Positions 30,729-42,361 of a stretch of DNA of 64,000 nt are shown one piece after another. This stretch comes from Morinoia aosen (lineage: Eukaryota > Arthropoda > Malacostraca > Amphipoda > Talitridae), in NCBI GenBank assembly GCA_030386875.1, contig CM059574.1:3603934-3667933 (forward strand), given 5' to 3'. The notes under the pieces were generated by a model, which ran no database searches, was not told where the DNA came from, and saw only the letters and a program-made list of their open reading frames with translations. The number at the start of each line of letters is the position of its first letter. The first letter of the stretch is position 1. A program made the translations under genes and the position numbers.

Positions 30729-32906
30729 TCACATTGAATGTGTGTCAGATGAGACCATTCCTAACTTCGTTCTTAGTCTAGAGAACTTTTCTATCGGCAG
30801 GTTCTTGGTGAATATGTCGGCGAGCATTTCGTCGGTAGGGCAATACACTACGTCTATATCTTTGTTACTTACAAGATCCCGTACATAGTGAAACTTAATA
30901 TCGATGTGCTTGCTCCTCCCATGATATTTGGGATTGTTGGCAAGACAGATGGCTGACTGGTTGTCTTCGTTTATAACCATTGGTTCCATAGTCCCAAAAT
31001 TTAGATCACTGAGTAAGTGCTTTAACCAGACAGCCTCTTGAGCCGCACCGGCAAGAGCAACGTATTCGGCTTCTGCAGTTGAGAGGGCTACACAAGTTTG
31101 TTTGTTAGATCTCCACGTAATTACCGAATTACTGAGGGTGAAACAGTAACCAGAGGTAGACTTTCGGTCATTTTTATCACCAGCCCAGTCAGCATCTGAA
31201 TAACCAATGCAAGTATCAGAACATTTGCTATACAAGAGACCTAGTTTAGAGGTGCCTCTCAGGTACCTGAATATTCTCTTAACACACATCCAATGCTGTT
31301 CAAGAGGCTTGGAGCTGTATTTAGCAACATTATTCACTGCGAATGCAATGTCAGGTCGAGTTCTGGTTGACAAATACAAAAGGCTACCTACAGCACTTTG
31401 ATAAGTGGCAGGGTCAAATTCGACATCATTTGGGGAGCATATCGGATTTACGTTTACATCGGCGGGAGTTGCAACAGGTTTACAATTATCAAAGCCAAAT
31501 TTTGACAACAGAGCCTCAGTGTAGGCAGTTTGATTCAAGAAGACATTGTTTTTAAATTGTACAACACTTACACCTAGGAAGTAACTCAGCACACCAAGGT
31601 CCTTCATTTTGTATTGGGTAGAAAGGCTCAACTTTATTTGATTTATTTCATCACCAGACTCAGAAGCAATTATTAGATCGTCTACATACACCGCCACAAT
31701 ACACAGTTTCTTATCTTGAACACGAGTGTATATACAAGCATCACTCTTAGATTGTACAAAACCCAATTTCTTCAAATAGCTATCTAGTGTAGTATTCCAA
31801 CACTTAGGAGCTTGTTTTAGTCCGTAGAGCGATTTTTGTAGTTTACACACCAGATTTTCTTTGCCTTTGACAATAAAACCGTCAGGTTGAACCAGATATA
31901 GTTCTTCAATCAGTTCTCCATTAAGGAAGGCTGTTGCAACGTCCATGTGATGGACTTGCATGTTGCATTTGGCAGCCAAAGCTAGTACTGTCCTGACAGA
32001 CTCAAATCGAACCACGGGACTGAAGGTCTCGTCGTAGTCGATGCCATATTTTTGTGAGTAGCCCTGAGCCACAAGGCGAGCTTTGTACGAGCAAATGCTT
32101 CCGTCGGGTCCGGTTTTTCTTTTAAAGATCCACTTTGATTTGATAGGTTTTTTGTCATTAGGACACTCTACAAGGGACCATACTCTGTTTTGATTTATAG
32201 ACTCCATCTCATTCTCCATAGCTGTTTCCCATAGTTTTGCTTCTGGTCCACTGAGTGCTTCTTGAACACAAGATGGTATATCAAGCTCATTTTTCATTAA
32301 ATACACCCATTCACCAAACCTATCAGGAGCCCGTCGATATCTGGCTGATTGTCTAGGCTGCACTCCCTCCATCCCAGCATCTGACTGTCTATGCTCCACC
32401 CCTCCCTCAGAGTCTTCTGGTTCTGGATCCTGAGGAAGAAGAGAAAAATTACCATCATTTACTTCTGAAGGCTCCTTCTCAATTGGCATCTGCTGAGATT
32501 CATTGAACATAACGTCTCTACTCAAAAATATCCTTCTACTGTTTATGTCATACAGACGATATCCCTTGGATCCACTTCCATATCCTACAAGAACACACGG
32601 TTTAGATTTTGGATCAAGTTTTTCCCTCTCATCTTTGGGGACATGAGCGTACGCACTGCAGCCAAAGGTTTTGAGGTGCTGTACGTTGGGCTTGTGTCCA
32701 TTAAGGGCCTGATAAGGGGTCATATCATTCAATGCACTAGCAGGGCTCCTATTTTTGACATACACGGCAGTTGATATAGCTTCACCCCAGAATGATTTTG
32801 GTAACTTGGAACCAGACAGCATAGCTCTGACAGAGTCAAGAAGAGTTCTATTCATTCTTTCTGCAACTCCATTTTGTTCAGGTGTCTTAGGCACAGTTTT
32901 TTTCAT
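30729..32906 (-). CDS. pol: Copia Pol, 3' part: end of integrase, reverse transcriptase, RNase H
   Basis: This 725-codon frame starts inside integrase, just before the catalytic Glu (about residue 16, in NGVAERMNR), followed by the integrase C-terminal region (FGCSAYAHVP, KSKPCVLVGYG). The copia-type reverse transcriptase (RVT_2) follows, with WKLHVDDLI-type motifs represented here by VYVDDLIIAS (catalytic YVDD near 407). RNase H comes last, with YSDADWAGD, STAEAEYVAL and EDNQSAICLA, so its active-site acids are present. The apparent ATG at its start is only the first Met after the frame break. In intact relatives this region is continuous with Gag. It ends close to the polypurine tract, as expected. 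Confidence 0.9.
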   Translation of the reverse strand: MKKTVPKTPEQNGVAERMNRTLLDSVRAMLSGSKLPKSFWGEAISTAVYVKNRSPASALNDMTPYQALNGHKPNVQHLKTFGCSAYAHVPKDEREKLDPKSKPCVLVGYGSGSKGYRLYDINSRRIFLSRDVMFNESQQMPIEKEPSEVNDGNFSLLPQDPEPEDSEGGVEHRQSDAGMEGVQPRQSARYRRAPDRFGEWVYLMKNELDIPSCVQEALSGPEAKLWETAMENEMESINQNRVWSLVECPNDKKPIKSKWIFKRKTGPDGSICSYKARLVAQGYSQKYGIDYDETFSPVVRFESVRTVLALAAKCNMQVHHMDVATAFLNGELIEELYLVQPDGFIVKGKENLVCKLQKSLYGLKQAPKCWNTTLDSYLKKLGFVQSKSDACIYTRVQDKKLCIVAVYVDDLIIASESGDEINQIKLSLSTQYKMKDLGVLSYFLGVSVVQFKNNVFLNQTAYTEALLSKFGFDNCKPVATPADVNVNPICSPNDVEFDPATYQSAVGSLLYLSTRTRPDIAFAVNNVAKYSSKPLEQHWMCVKRIFRYLRGTSKLGLLYSKCSDTCIGYSDADWAGDKNDRKSTSGYCFTLSNSVITWRSNKQTCVALSTAEAEYVALAGAAQEAVWLKHLLSDLNFGTMEPMVINEDNQSAICLANNPKYHGRSKHIDIKFHYVRDLVSNKDIDVVYCPTDEMLADIFTKNLPIEKFSRLRTKLGMVSSDTHSM

Positions 32907-34572
32907 GGATAATTCCTTCCCCTTTTAGGAATTGTTCAAAGTCATTAGAGATGTATTCCCCACCGTTATCGGAGCGCAGAATTTTAATTTTGTGATCATA
33001 GTGATTTTCTACCAAGGATTTGAACTCCTGAAACACTTTGAAAACATCACTCTTATGTTTGATAATGTACACCCAAGTATATCTGGAGTGGTCATCTATG
33101 AAGGTTACAAAATACCTTCCACTCCCAAGTGATATGGGATTAAGCTGGCCACACACATCACTGTGGATAAGTTCTAAGGGTTGGCGTTTCCTTTTGTGAT
33201 TTGTTTTGGGGAACGGAAGCCTATGATTTTTACCATCACAACAGTTTTCACAAAAAATGTTATCTCCACTCACAGAACAATCAAAACCTCTAACAAGATT
33301 CTTAGTGCCTAATTTCTTAAGATTATTGAATCCTAGATGACAAAATCGTTTATGCCACAGAATTTCATCAGAGGAAACGTTCATGCATTTAGCGGCTGAA
33401 TTAAGGGTGCAATTAAGTTTATACAATTTTCCTACTTTACTGCCTAAGGCAATTAATTCATCGTCTTTATTTACAATCTTACATGAGCTTTCGTCAAAGT
33501 AAACTGAGTTTCCACTTTCTGTAATCTGAGGCACGGAAAGTAAATTGTAAGCTAAACCAGGTACATACAAGACATTCTTAACAACACAGGTATCTACTCG
33601 ACCTTTAGGCAACAACACCATAACTTCAACATCACCTACACCAACACCTTGCAAGTTTCTACCATCACCAACTTCAATGTTAATTGGGCTAGATAGCTCA
33701 TTCATACAAGAAAAATCATTCCTATTATTACACATGTGTGCTGTTGCACCGGAATCAATTACCCAACAATTATTGATATTTATCACAGACAATGCACCGA
33801 TATAATTTGTTTTACCTGCTACAAAATTGTTTTGGTTTTCTGTGTGGTTCCCATCTTCTTTCTTCAATTTTTCTTGATAGATCCAGCACTTGGTACGTAG
33901 GTGTCCCAATTTTCCGCATTCGAAGCATCGTGAGTTTTTCAATTTGGAGGTCACAAGGGATTTTTCACTGAAGTCTGAAGCACTTTGGTTTTTCAGTTTT
34001 GCTTCTTCATTCAGAAGACGCTCTGTCACAATATCCCATGACGGTAGTTTTTCATGAGCTTCCAGTGCAGTCACCAGTGTGGAGAAATGGTCGGGAAGTG
34101 ACGACAGCAAGATTATTACACGACTTTCTTCATCAACTGCGTCATCAATCACACTCAAGGACTCAAATATTTCGACAAATGCTTTGAGATGAGTTTGTAA
34201 GTCTTGGTCTTCTTTTAGTTTCATGTTGTAGAGTCTTTTGCGTAGTCTGAACTTGTTAGACCAAGTTTTCTTCTGGAATGTATCTTCAATCTTATGCCAT
34301 AGTTGCACAGGGTCAGTAGGATCACCCAACAAATAAAGTTGACTTGTTTCGACACCAAGCACAATTGTTGCAAGTGCACTGTCACGTCTTTCTTCAAATT
34401 TTCTTCGAGCAGTCTCGTCCGTAGTCTGTGGCATGGTTTCCGTTCCTCGAACCAAGTTCCACAGTTTTTCCTTCATCAGAATCATCTTCATTTGCAGCTT
34501 CCACGTAGGATAGTTTTTATCATTAAGAGCCGTGAGGCAGTTCTTTGCACTTTCACTTACGGAGCCTGCCAT
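32887..34572 (-). CDS. gag-pol: Copia Gag, protease and integrase N-terminal part
   Basis: This 561-codon frame starts at an ATG 148 nt inside the 5' LTR. The Gag part has the copia-type WKLQMKMIL helix and one CCHC knuckle (CFECGKLGHLRTKC, about residue 215). Protease has IDSGATAHM near 270. Integrase follows: a zinc-binding domain (WHKRFCHLGF ... CENCC) and the first two catalytic Asp residues (SDVCG and SDNGGEY). It stops a few codons later because of a seventh A in a homopolymer on the coding strand, before the catalytic Glu. Everything else looks intact, so the break may be real or a sequencing error in a homopolymer. Confidence 0.9.
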   Translation of the reverse strand: MAGSVSESAKNCLTALNDKNYPTWKLQMKMILMKEKLWNLVRGTETMPQTTDETARRKFEERRDSALATIVLGVETSQLYLLGDPTDPVQLWHKIEDTFQKKTWSNKFRLRKRLYNMKLKEDQDLQTHLKAFVEIFESLSVIDDAVDEESRVIILLSSLPDHFSTLVTALEAHEKLPSWDIVTERLLNEEAKLKNQSASDFSEKSLVTSKLKNSRCFECGKLGHLRTKCWIYQEKLKKEDGNHTENQNNFVAGKTNYIGALSVININNCWVIDSGATAHMCNNRNDFSCMNELSSPINIEVGDGRNLQGVGVGDVEVMVLLPKGRVDTCVVKNVLYVPGLAYNLLSVPQITESGNSVYFDESSCKIVNKDDELIALGSKVGKLYKLNCTLNSAAKCMNVSSDEILWHKRFCHLGFNNLKKLGTKNLVRGFDCSVSGDNIFCENCCDGKNHRLPFPKTNHKRKRQPLELIHSDVCGQLNPISLGSGRYFVTFIDDHSRYTWVYIIKHKSDVFKVFQEFKSLVENHYDHKIKILRSDNGGEYISNDFEQFLKGEGIIHEKNCA

Positions 34573-34720
34573 GTTTCTTTCTCTTTCACCGTTTCTGTCT
34601 CACACAGCACTAACAAATCACCAACTTCTGTTCTCGCTGTCCCGGGCTGTTTTTCGCTTCGGGACTTAAGATAACCTCACTTGATATTGCTTCATCGGAA
34701 GGTTTACTGGGCCCATAACC

Positions 34721-34980
34721 TAATGTACGTAGGTTAAGAAGACGAGACTCTTGGAGTTTGTATAATCAGTACACACAGCAGGACACACGTTTACATTACG
34801 AAGGGTAGCGGTGGAGTGGACTCCAGCCAAGCCCGAGAACTACGAGCAGCGATCCACAAGAACCATGAGCTCAGTTCTCAACGCATAGTGCTGTCTAAAT
34901 ACATTCTTACGCAAGAGCACTGTAACATTATCAGTATTATACACATATACATTCAAGGTGCTACATGAAAGGTTTCAACA
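34721..34980 (-). repeat. Copia 5' LTR
   Basis: It is 260 bp and identical by eye to the 3' LTR, which implies a very recent insertion. The PBS-like sequence adjoins it at 34705-34720 (minus strand). Confidence 0.95.
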
Positions 34981-35499
34981 TGATATTTTCAAAATAGTTT
35001 ACTACAATTGACTTAAAATTTGAGTTCGGTGCTGAACTTTATATTTAGTTGCCGCAGTCAGAGTGTTAATTAATTAAATTACTGTTCCTTTTGTTTATTT
35101 CTGGGCGGTATAAAAACGCAAATTATTATATTTATATGCGAACATGAGCTGTAAAAAATGTTAAAAATGTTTTACAGTATGATGTTTTTAATAGTGCATT
35201 TAATATTGATTCTCAAAATTGAATATTTTTTTCTAGGAAGTCAATAATACATCAAAAGAATTATTTTGAATCAACAGTCGTACGACCCTTCAATCTCATC
35301 CATTGTTAGAGAATAAAGACAATAAATAATGCAAGGACATTTATAAGCGCTAAACAGGATCACAGTTTTGCATACGTTCTTGATGCTTTTCATTTAATGA
35401 TGAAATGAAGATGTCAAATGCCGCAGTCACTGCGAGCTACAACCTCCCTCTGCAATTGGCCACGCCACACTGGTTGCCTAGTGTGAATGTGATAGAGCA

Positions 35500-35973
35500 C
35501 CCACAAGTTGCGTCATTTCAGTTGCGTAAAGGCACCGCCACACCTTGCAACTTCGAGTACTCCATGTCGCACCGACGAGTTGCCCAGAGCTCTCTCACCG
35601 CTCGGGCAGCCACATGAACAAAAGTCCAGCCCTCCTGATTCACGTAGCCAGACGACACCGCACAGCAGAGCCAGTGCTAGCCAAGCAGTCATTGAGTACG
35701 GTTGTCTCGCTCAAGCGCTCACTGTTGTCTCGCAAGCGTGTTCCGCGAAAGTCCGAGCGCAGCTGCTTTGCAGAGCACATTGTCGTCTGACGTCCTCCTC
35801 CTCTCAAAGCTTATATGCAACTGACTGCCGCGCTTTGTCACGCGCTCATCCAAAAGCTCGTTAAGCCGCAGCGGTTGTTCTGCGACACGAACAAAGTTAC
35901 AAGTAGCATTGACAAAATGCAAGGTGTGGCGGTGCCTTAACTGAGGCAAAGTGTTGCCCCGTGTAATAGGGCC
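35500..35973. mobile_element. MITE-like segment, relatively GC-rich
   Basis: A 19-bp perfect inverted repeat (GGCACCGCCACACCTTGCA at 35530-35548; inverse at 35919-35937) lies inside it. The right tip TTGCCCCGTGTAATAGGGCC is the inverse of the sequence at 9678-9697. The left tip is degraded. Open frames here have no recognisable domain and are probably by-products of base composition. Confidence 0.6.
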
Positions 35974-37042
35974 TTGAGGGTCATTTTGCATTGCTGTGGG
36001 CGGAGCTTATTCGACTGGCGGGATGGAGCGACGGTGTGGAGCGCGAAGACACCGTTAATGTAAAAGGGCTTTAACGTACCTTATTTTGGTGAGGCACTAC
36101 ATGGATCTGCCTATAAAGCATCTATTAACCCATGACAACGCATAAATCTTCAGATCAATTTTTACCTCACATGCTTTAATTATTGGAGATTTTCTTGGTA
36201 GTGCAATGCAATATTCTAGAAACTAGCTTGTGAACTATCGTGAAATGCATATAAATGTCTGCGTAGAAAGCCTAAACCCTTGAACACGTTGACTATGATT
36301 GTGCAGGTCGTAAAGTTGATTTGGTTGGGTTGTAAATACAGATTGGTAAAATCGACTTATCTGCTTGAATAAGTTTCCATTCTTGGTAAGAAATGTACAA
36401 AATATGAGTGCTGGATAATATTGTCATTGTATGATAAAATTCCTTCAGTAAGAGGCTGCAAAATGATTTGGAATGTTATACATTCACATTGGTGTATATC
36501 TGAACAATTTACCTAGTGGTACACATGTGTCCCATTCTGGACTTAACGAGTTATGTGTTTGCACAAACGCTACAAAATCCCAAGTTCAATATTGTCTTAG
36601 GAATTAACAAAACTATCTTGTCTGAAAGGCCTCATCCTTCTATGACTGCACATTTCATTTTAGGCCAGTGGAAACTGAAGCAAGGAAGAATTTCAGGGGA
36701 CTAGGTATATTCAATTCAGAACTAAATCTAGCAGTGTGGCAAATTTTTGTGAGCTACTTTTTATGTACCTTAAAAACTTCATCAATGCCATTACTATGAT
36801 CAATAATAATAAATAAGTTGTTGACTGGCTTTCTTGCAAATCATGATGATTTCATGCAGGTTTTTTCTCTACTTAAAGAAGGAACTTAGTTGGGATAAAG
36901 CAACCCACATTTTTAACGTTATTCTCTAATCAACTGATCTTCAGTGATATGCAACTGAGGAATGGGAAAGTTCACTTGAAAATAGTCCCACATTATCTTG
37001 AAAAATAATTTTGATCCATAATTTTTTCTTTGATTATTGCCC
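35974..37042. other. Unassigned intergenic DNA
   Basis: AT-rich sequence in which I see no gene, tRNA, or repeat boundary. Short open frames (for example 36516-36704) show no domain. Confidence 0.5.
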
Positions 37043-37046
37043 TTAA

Positions 37047-37892
37047 GGAGAGCGTCCCCCTTATGAATCCTTGCTTTTGGGATTTCTTGAGAAACTTGAA
37101 TTTTTGCTGCTATAAGAAGTGTAAGAGGTCAGGTACATCCTGTGAAAAAATGAGACTCGTACGTTCGCTCGTTCGCCCGCTACGGGGATTTAAAGAATGG
37201 GGGGGAGGGGAGGCTGAAGTGGTATTTTATCATGTTACACCTCCCCCTTGCCACTTTCTTCACGACTTGACGTTGCTATTTCATCTCCTATGTCTCTGGA
37301 TTACTCTACAATGATTTTAGGGGTCTAACTTGAACCAAAAATTTCAAAAAAATTTTTATTTGTATTGTTTATGTTTCTTTGTTTTGCTTATAATGTAAAC
37401 AATGGTTTTTGGGATTTCAAAATGCTTCTCCTACACTTTTTGAGCTACAGTGATGGTTTTGGTATCATTAAATGCGGAAAAACGCGGGCTTTTAGGGGTG
37501 CTAAAATTCGTTTCCTCAAATTTACATTTTCAATATGAAAAAGTGTAAAAATAGGAAAAAAATGCCCATTTTCGGAAATGTCAAAATTTATAACGTCATA
37601 ACTCATGAGCAAAAAATAATTTTGGAATGAATTTTAGCATCCATTAAAGCCCGTGTCTTTCCGCATTCATTGATACCAAAATCATCACTGTAGCTCAAAA
37701 ACTGTAGGAGGAGAAGATTTTTGAAAACCCCCCTTCAATCTTCGTTTCTTCGATTTCCCATTTTCTTTTCAAGAAAATTGAACTTTTGCTCTAAGCAAAA
37801 ACAATTCCAAATTCGATTTCCTATCAGTGTATCAAATTTCATTGTTCTAGGTTCAATAATAAAGAAAAAAGTCCGTATGGGGGACGCTCTCC
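37047..37892. mobile_element. TTAA-flanked MITE, copy with GGAGAGCGTCCCCC tips
   Basis: TTAA lies at both 37043-37046 and 37893-37896. The TIR is perfect for 14 bp (GGAGAGCGTCCCCC). It is 846 bp with no transposase. Interior motifs such as GAGCTACAGTGATGGTTTTGG are also found in the TTAA element at 47692-49166. Confidence 0.9.
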
Positions 37893-38041
37893 TTAAATGT
37901 ATTACATCAAAAACCCAGAACTTTGTATTTCACAATAAAGTCACTTTTTAGTAAAGTTCATAGTTGTAGTAAATCATTATGGTTCCCTATTCAATAAAAG
38001 AGCAGAATATAAAGAAGTCTTTCCAATGAGAATTTAATATA

Positions 38042-38847
38042 CAGTGGTATCTTGGTACTCGACAATAATCCATTCTGAGGTGGTGGTCGAGAATCGATTT
38101 GTTCGAGAACTGAAACCAATTTTCCCATACGAAAAACTGGAATGTAATTTAATCTGTTCTTACCATTAAGAAAAATACCTAAAATATTAAAAGAATGTGT
38201 ATCTAAACAACAATATAGACGTAGATGTGCACAAGCAGTACATGATAACGATTCGTGAATTTGAATAGCTTTTTCGCAGATGAGAGCTTCACTAATGCTG
38301 TCCCCTGCCAACATCTTTTCCTTGATGAAGATAAGAAGCAACTTCTCCATTTCTTCCATTATCTGAGACCTTTGCTTACTATTTCCTGTCACTCCCATTG
38401 CAACATTAGCTTTCTTCAACATTTCCTTATGCTTCAAGATAGTGGAAATGGTTGATTTTGCCATTTCGTACTGCGATGCAAGGTCGGACACTCATACACC
38501 ACTTTCATATTTTGCAATAATTTCTTTCTTCAGTTCAATAGTGGTCCTCACCATTTTCCTCTTTGCCTTTACCTTATTACTGTCTATCTTTTATCTTTGG
38601 ACCCATAATTAGGGGCTAGAGCAACACGAAAAAGTTTAAATCTGAAAAGAAATACAGTACTAGAACAAACTGCGTACATCTTACTCCGCTTACGGTCAGA
38701 GTCAAACTGACGCTTACCCGCTGGCCGAGGAGCGCATTTGGGTCGACTCGGCTAGTCGAGTACCGAAAATCTGTTCGAGATCCGAAGCATTTTCTACTAA
38801 AATTTTTTGGTCGAGAACCGAGGCGGTCGAGAACCAAGGTACCACTG
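38042..38847. mobile_element. pogo/Tigger-type element remnant
   Basis: The ends are CAGTGGTATCTTGGTACTCG and the inverse of GGTACCACTG, flanked by TA on both sides. CAGTGGTACCTTGG tips and repeated TCGAGAACC motifs are typical of the pogo/Tigger group. It is 806 bp, with a partial transposase inside on the minus strand. Confidence 0.9.
38240..38575 (-). pseudogene. Tigger-type transposase, N-terminal fragment
   Basis: The minus strand encodes a helix-turn-helix DNA-binding segment (VSDLASQYEMAKSTISTILK) followed by KQRSQIMEEMEKLLL and AGDSISEALICEKA. These match the CENP-B-like DNA-binding domain and linker of Tigger/jerky-type transposases. A TGA at 38492-38494 interrupts it, and the catalytic DDE domain is absent. 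It is a dead relic. Confidence 0.85.
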
Positions 38848-38849
38848 TA

Positions 38850-39700
38850 TTTTGAACAAGTTCAGGGCTGAAAAACAACTCCGGCAAAACAAGAAAAGCA
38901 ACAACTATTGTGCCAATTCTTTTTCTTACATTATCTCACTTTCAAAACTAAGCTTATTGAGGAGTTTTCAGTATATTTTGAAGCTTCATTATAGCAAAAA
39001 CCAGTTAATGGAAAATTATTCATTTCATGATCAGTATCCCTCAAGGGATACAACTATTGTATCTATGGGGATTAGCACTTTCAAGGGGGAAATGTGAGGT
39101 CCTAAGCTGAGAATTAGGTAGGGCTTGATCTTTTGTCTCTTAGAATATTTATTTTGGTAATTGAGGCTAAAACTAACTTATAACCCAATTAATTCATAAT
39201 CAGTACGAGTATATTATGCTTCATATCATCTGTGGCAGTGTTAATTAGAGGTACTCCAGTTTTAGTTGGGCAGAAATTTGCAGTAATTTGGCATTAATTA
39301 AGAGTAGCTATAGACTTTCTAAAGGCATTTCAGTGGCATTTGGGACATATCTTGCTATTTGACTTATGATACTATTACTGCATTGATAATTATTTCAACA
39401 TTTATAAATAATTGATTCTCAATTTATTTCTCATAAATATACTTGCATATTCATCTGGAGCATTGAATCTAAGAAAATTTAAATTTTACTCTAATTTGTT
39501 TGACTTTCTTGTAATTCTTTTATAGGGCTTGAATATGCTTCATGGTGGCATGTTTTAATACTGTGTATCATTCCTTGATGTTGCTGTATAGCTCTAAAAA
39601 GAATTAGCATTTTAATTTCAAATCATTAACAGTAGTTTCCAGTTATTTGAAATGTGGTACACTATATCAGAATCACACTAGAAGGTTATAAGGTTTTACA
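38850..39700. other. Unassigned DNA with one shared dispersed segment
   Basis: No gene is seen. The segment 39030-39120 (GGGATACAACTATTGTATCTATGGGGATTAGC...TAGGTAGG) resembles 15320-15400 inside hAT-1, so part of this stretch is repeat-derived. Confidence 0.5.
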
Positions 39701-39704
39701 TCTA

Positions 39705-41110
39705 ACCTAATAATACCTGTTGTGTGTTTATTTATATATGTATTTATATATTTGTTTAGTGTCCAATTCTTAAAAAACACAAGATGTCTGGGCTTGCAGG
39801 GGGATGGTTCCGATTAAGACCCGCAAAACTTACGAAAAATTCCACCAGCTGGGGCCAATGGTAACCCAACCCAAAGAAGCCCAACCCAGCCAAAGCGTGA
39901 TCAACCTAACCCAACCGAAAGCGTGACAACCCAATAAATTATTCGGCGTTACAATGTATCAAGTCGACAAAAGTTTTCTTTTTAATTCGTTACATTTGTA
40001 TGTACAGGGTTATTTGGATCATACAGCTGTCTTATATCATTTACAATTTTAACATATAGTGTTATCTATTGAATTGGACGTGAAACTGAAGTGGGCCTTA
40101 ATCGGAACTGGAGCCGCTCGCGGTATCATGGATATCAAATTTCTTAGTATCACTCTTATGAAAGTAGCCCTGTCCGTCCGTGTGACCCCCTCTTCTAATT
40201 GATAGCTTTGATGGCAACGCGGAAAAAGCTTAAGAAATACAAGAAATTATTCTATTGCATTTTTTTCTATGGCAATTCAATTCCCTTTCACTTGGATTAT
40301 GGTATCCAGAATACGCAATCGGCATGTTTTTATAAATAGAAATTTTCCTTGGACTCTCTGTTGAAATTCATCATGTTGCTTTGATATTTTTTATTGAAAA
40401 TGCGAAAAAAAATTTCTAAATTTGTTTGATCAGTAACCTGGAAACCACTTAGCATAAAGCCCAAGATTTTGGAACTTGAGTTATCGTTTTCAAAATTGTG
40501 ATTTTCTTGAAAAGCTTGATTCAAAGAGATAATAGACGATATTTCATAACAAAATTCCAGCAAAAGAGGCCACCATGGATGGAAATGTGTTCAACTGCAA
40601 GAAAGAAGTAGCAAGACCTTGACAGCAAAAAAAAACGCCAAAGACGAACAGATGAACAATGCGAAATGGCAAGACGAAGCAATGCTGCTCGCCAACGAGA
40701 AGCTAGAGCTAAATTGACCCTTGAACAGCATTTGTTAATTCTATGGAATTGTTTCACGGGCATTTTTTTCAGGCCGTGTGTACTCTGTAGTAACATTAAA
40801 AGATGGCCTTTACATGCATTGATATGTTTGACATTTTATCAGGATAGGTTTGTTTAGGACAGGTTTGATTAGTTTAGGATAGGATAGGTTAGGTATTATT
40901 AACAGAATTTTTTCACAGGTCCACGTAGCTTAAAGCTTGCCATAATGACCATATCTGTGATACGAGTTTCACCAGTGCGCATGTACAATAATATTTTTCA
41001 TCACAGGTACTGTTAGGATAGATATTTTTGGTAGTCACCCACATCTGGAAAGTTTGTTCAAGAAAGGTATCGAATCCCATCATTTTTGACAGGATGTGCC
41101 CATTAGTCAA
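39705..41110 (+). repeat. Degenerate copy of hAT-2 subterminal sequence
   Basis: CCTAATAATACCTGTTGTGTG, ACATGCATTGATATGTTTG and the GTATCTGTGATACGAG core (40945-40965) occur in the same order as in the left end of hAT-2 (50222-51135). The CCGATA-array tips are missing. A piece near 39780-40130 appears unrelated or diverged. Confidence 0.65.
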
Positions 41111-41587
41111 GTTAATTGCTAACCAGTAAATAATTTATTTCCAATAGCTATTCTGTATTGATCACTCAAAAATGAAAGTGGAACCTAAATAAATGAATTT
41201 CATAGGTTTTGTACATAATCTATTTGCTGAATAAGTTTTAATGTTGTTTTAATTTTGTAAGATTGTCATTTTATTTTTAATTTTACTTGTAGTTTGTATA
41301 TTGGCCCCAATATTATGTATAACTTACTCTGTATTTGCCATTAGTTAAAAAATAGCAGTAACCATTAAAATTTTACTCCCAATTGTGTATTTAAATCTCT
41401 TAAAATTGCCTTTCTGATATTTATAATTCTATTTTTTTGGGGCTGCCTTTTAGGGACTGCATAAATGATTGGATATGTGGTGGACGTGTATATGGTGAAT
41501 GTACTTTGTTAGAAAAAACTTCTCATGCTAGGTCTGTGTTTTTCTGAAAGAAATTGCATGTGTACTACCAAACGAGGAGGTGCCGTA

Positions 41588-41693
41588 ATGGGAACAAGTG
41601 GAGTTTTAAACCATGGATGCTACTCCAGACTATTCCCTACAACATCCAGCTTCATCATATTCATCAGCTACATGACCCTGGCAGTCAGCCTTG
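41588..41693 (+). CDS. Nucleotide-sugar transporter (SLC35A4/senju-like), first coding exon
   Basis: The ATG at 41588 opens about 35 codons ending in a hydrophobic segment, LFPTTSSFIIFISYMTLAVS, likely the first membrane helix. A donor GTATGT at 41694 interrupts a codon in phase 1. Joined to the next exon, this restores a Gly and the family-like run into ILVTKTQ. SLC35A proteins carry nucleotide sugars from the cytosol into the Golgi or ER lumen. The start is chosen because the upstream in-frame Met (41525) precedes sequence with no family resemblance; an earlier 5' UTR exon is possible. The identification is from motif memory, so the family is more certain than the subfamily. Confidence 0.75.
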
Positions 41694-42361
41694 GTATGTG
41701 GGGATAATTCTTAATTTATTTATAATTTTTTTCCTTGTAAATATTAGTTACCAAATTTTATTTAGTTTTTGTTGTATAGAAGTAGGGTAATTCATCAAAT
41801 ATCGAACTGAACTGATTATCGAACAACTTTGGAAATATGCGCGTAATAAATTTAGTAAGCATCCAAACTTGCTCAGTGCCAGTGATCTTACATCTAAAAC
41901 TCCTATTTTAGTGATAAAAACTCATTTCTGTGAGCTGCAAACTGCTACCACCGGTTGCGAACGCATTGTCTGTACGACCCTTACAAATTGGTCGAATTTT
42001 TTCACTCGAAAAATCTTACGCACCTCGGGAAAATTGCGACGGTTTAATTGTTGTTGGGTCACCGTCAACCTCCCGTCATAACTAGAGAGTAGTGTTATCA
42101 TATGATGTTCTGTTGCTGTATTTTTTTCTTTTCCGCCAAAAACTTGATAATTATTCCATGTTCAACATTCAGTTCTTTTTTCATGTCAGTATTAAACACT
42201 GAACAAAGGTGTTCGAATCAAAATTCCTCAAAAATCATGAATTTATGCCTCGAACAAGGCTTTTCGATTCTTAATTCTTTTAAATAACTGAATCGATCTA
42301 TTGAACGCCTGTTTTATTTCATTACAATATTGTATTAACGCTTGATAATAACATTGAATAG

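Larger units (their letters stand above)
30462..34980 (-). mobile_element. Copia: recently inserted Ty1/copia-type element with one frameshift
   Basis: Two 260-bp LTRs (30462-30721, 34721-34980) look identical. The target duplication is TGATA (30457-30461, 34981-34985). Next to the 5' LTR (right side) the minus strand reads GGTTATGGGCCCAGTA, resembling the primer site of Drosophila copia, which uses a fragment of initiator tRNA-Met. A purine tract GAGAAGGAG precedes the 3' LTR. Gag, protease, integrase, RT and RNase H are all present in copia order (integrase before RT), separated only by a frame break at 32897-32903. Confidence 0.95.
30329..35065. mobile_element. TTAA-type MITE, copy B, split by Copia
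   Basis: The TIRs are CACTTTGACTGCGACG at the left and GCCGCAGTCAGAGTG at the right. TTAA follows the right end; the left flank is GTAA, one base off. Without Copia it is about 213 bp and matches copy A in the opposite orientation. Confidence 0.85.

Noticed and set aside
35508..35864. 118-codon open frame in the GC-rich MITE
   Set aside because: It overlaps other open frames on both strands, has no domain, and lies between inverted repeats.
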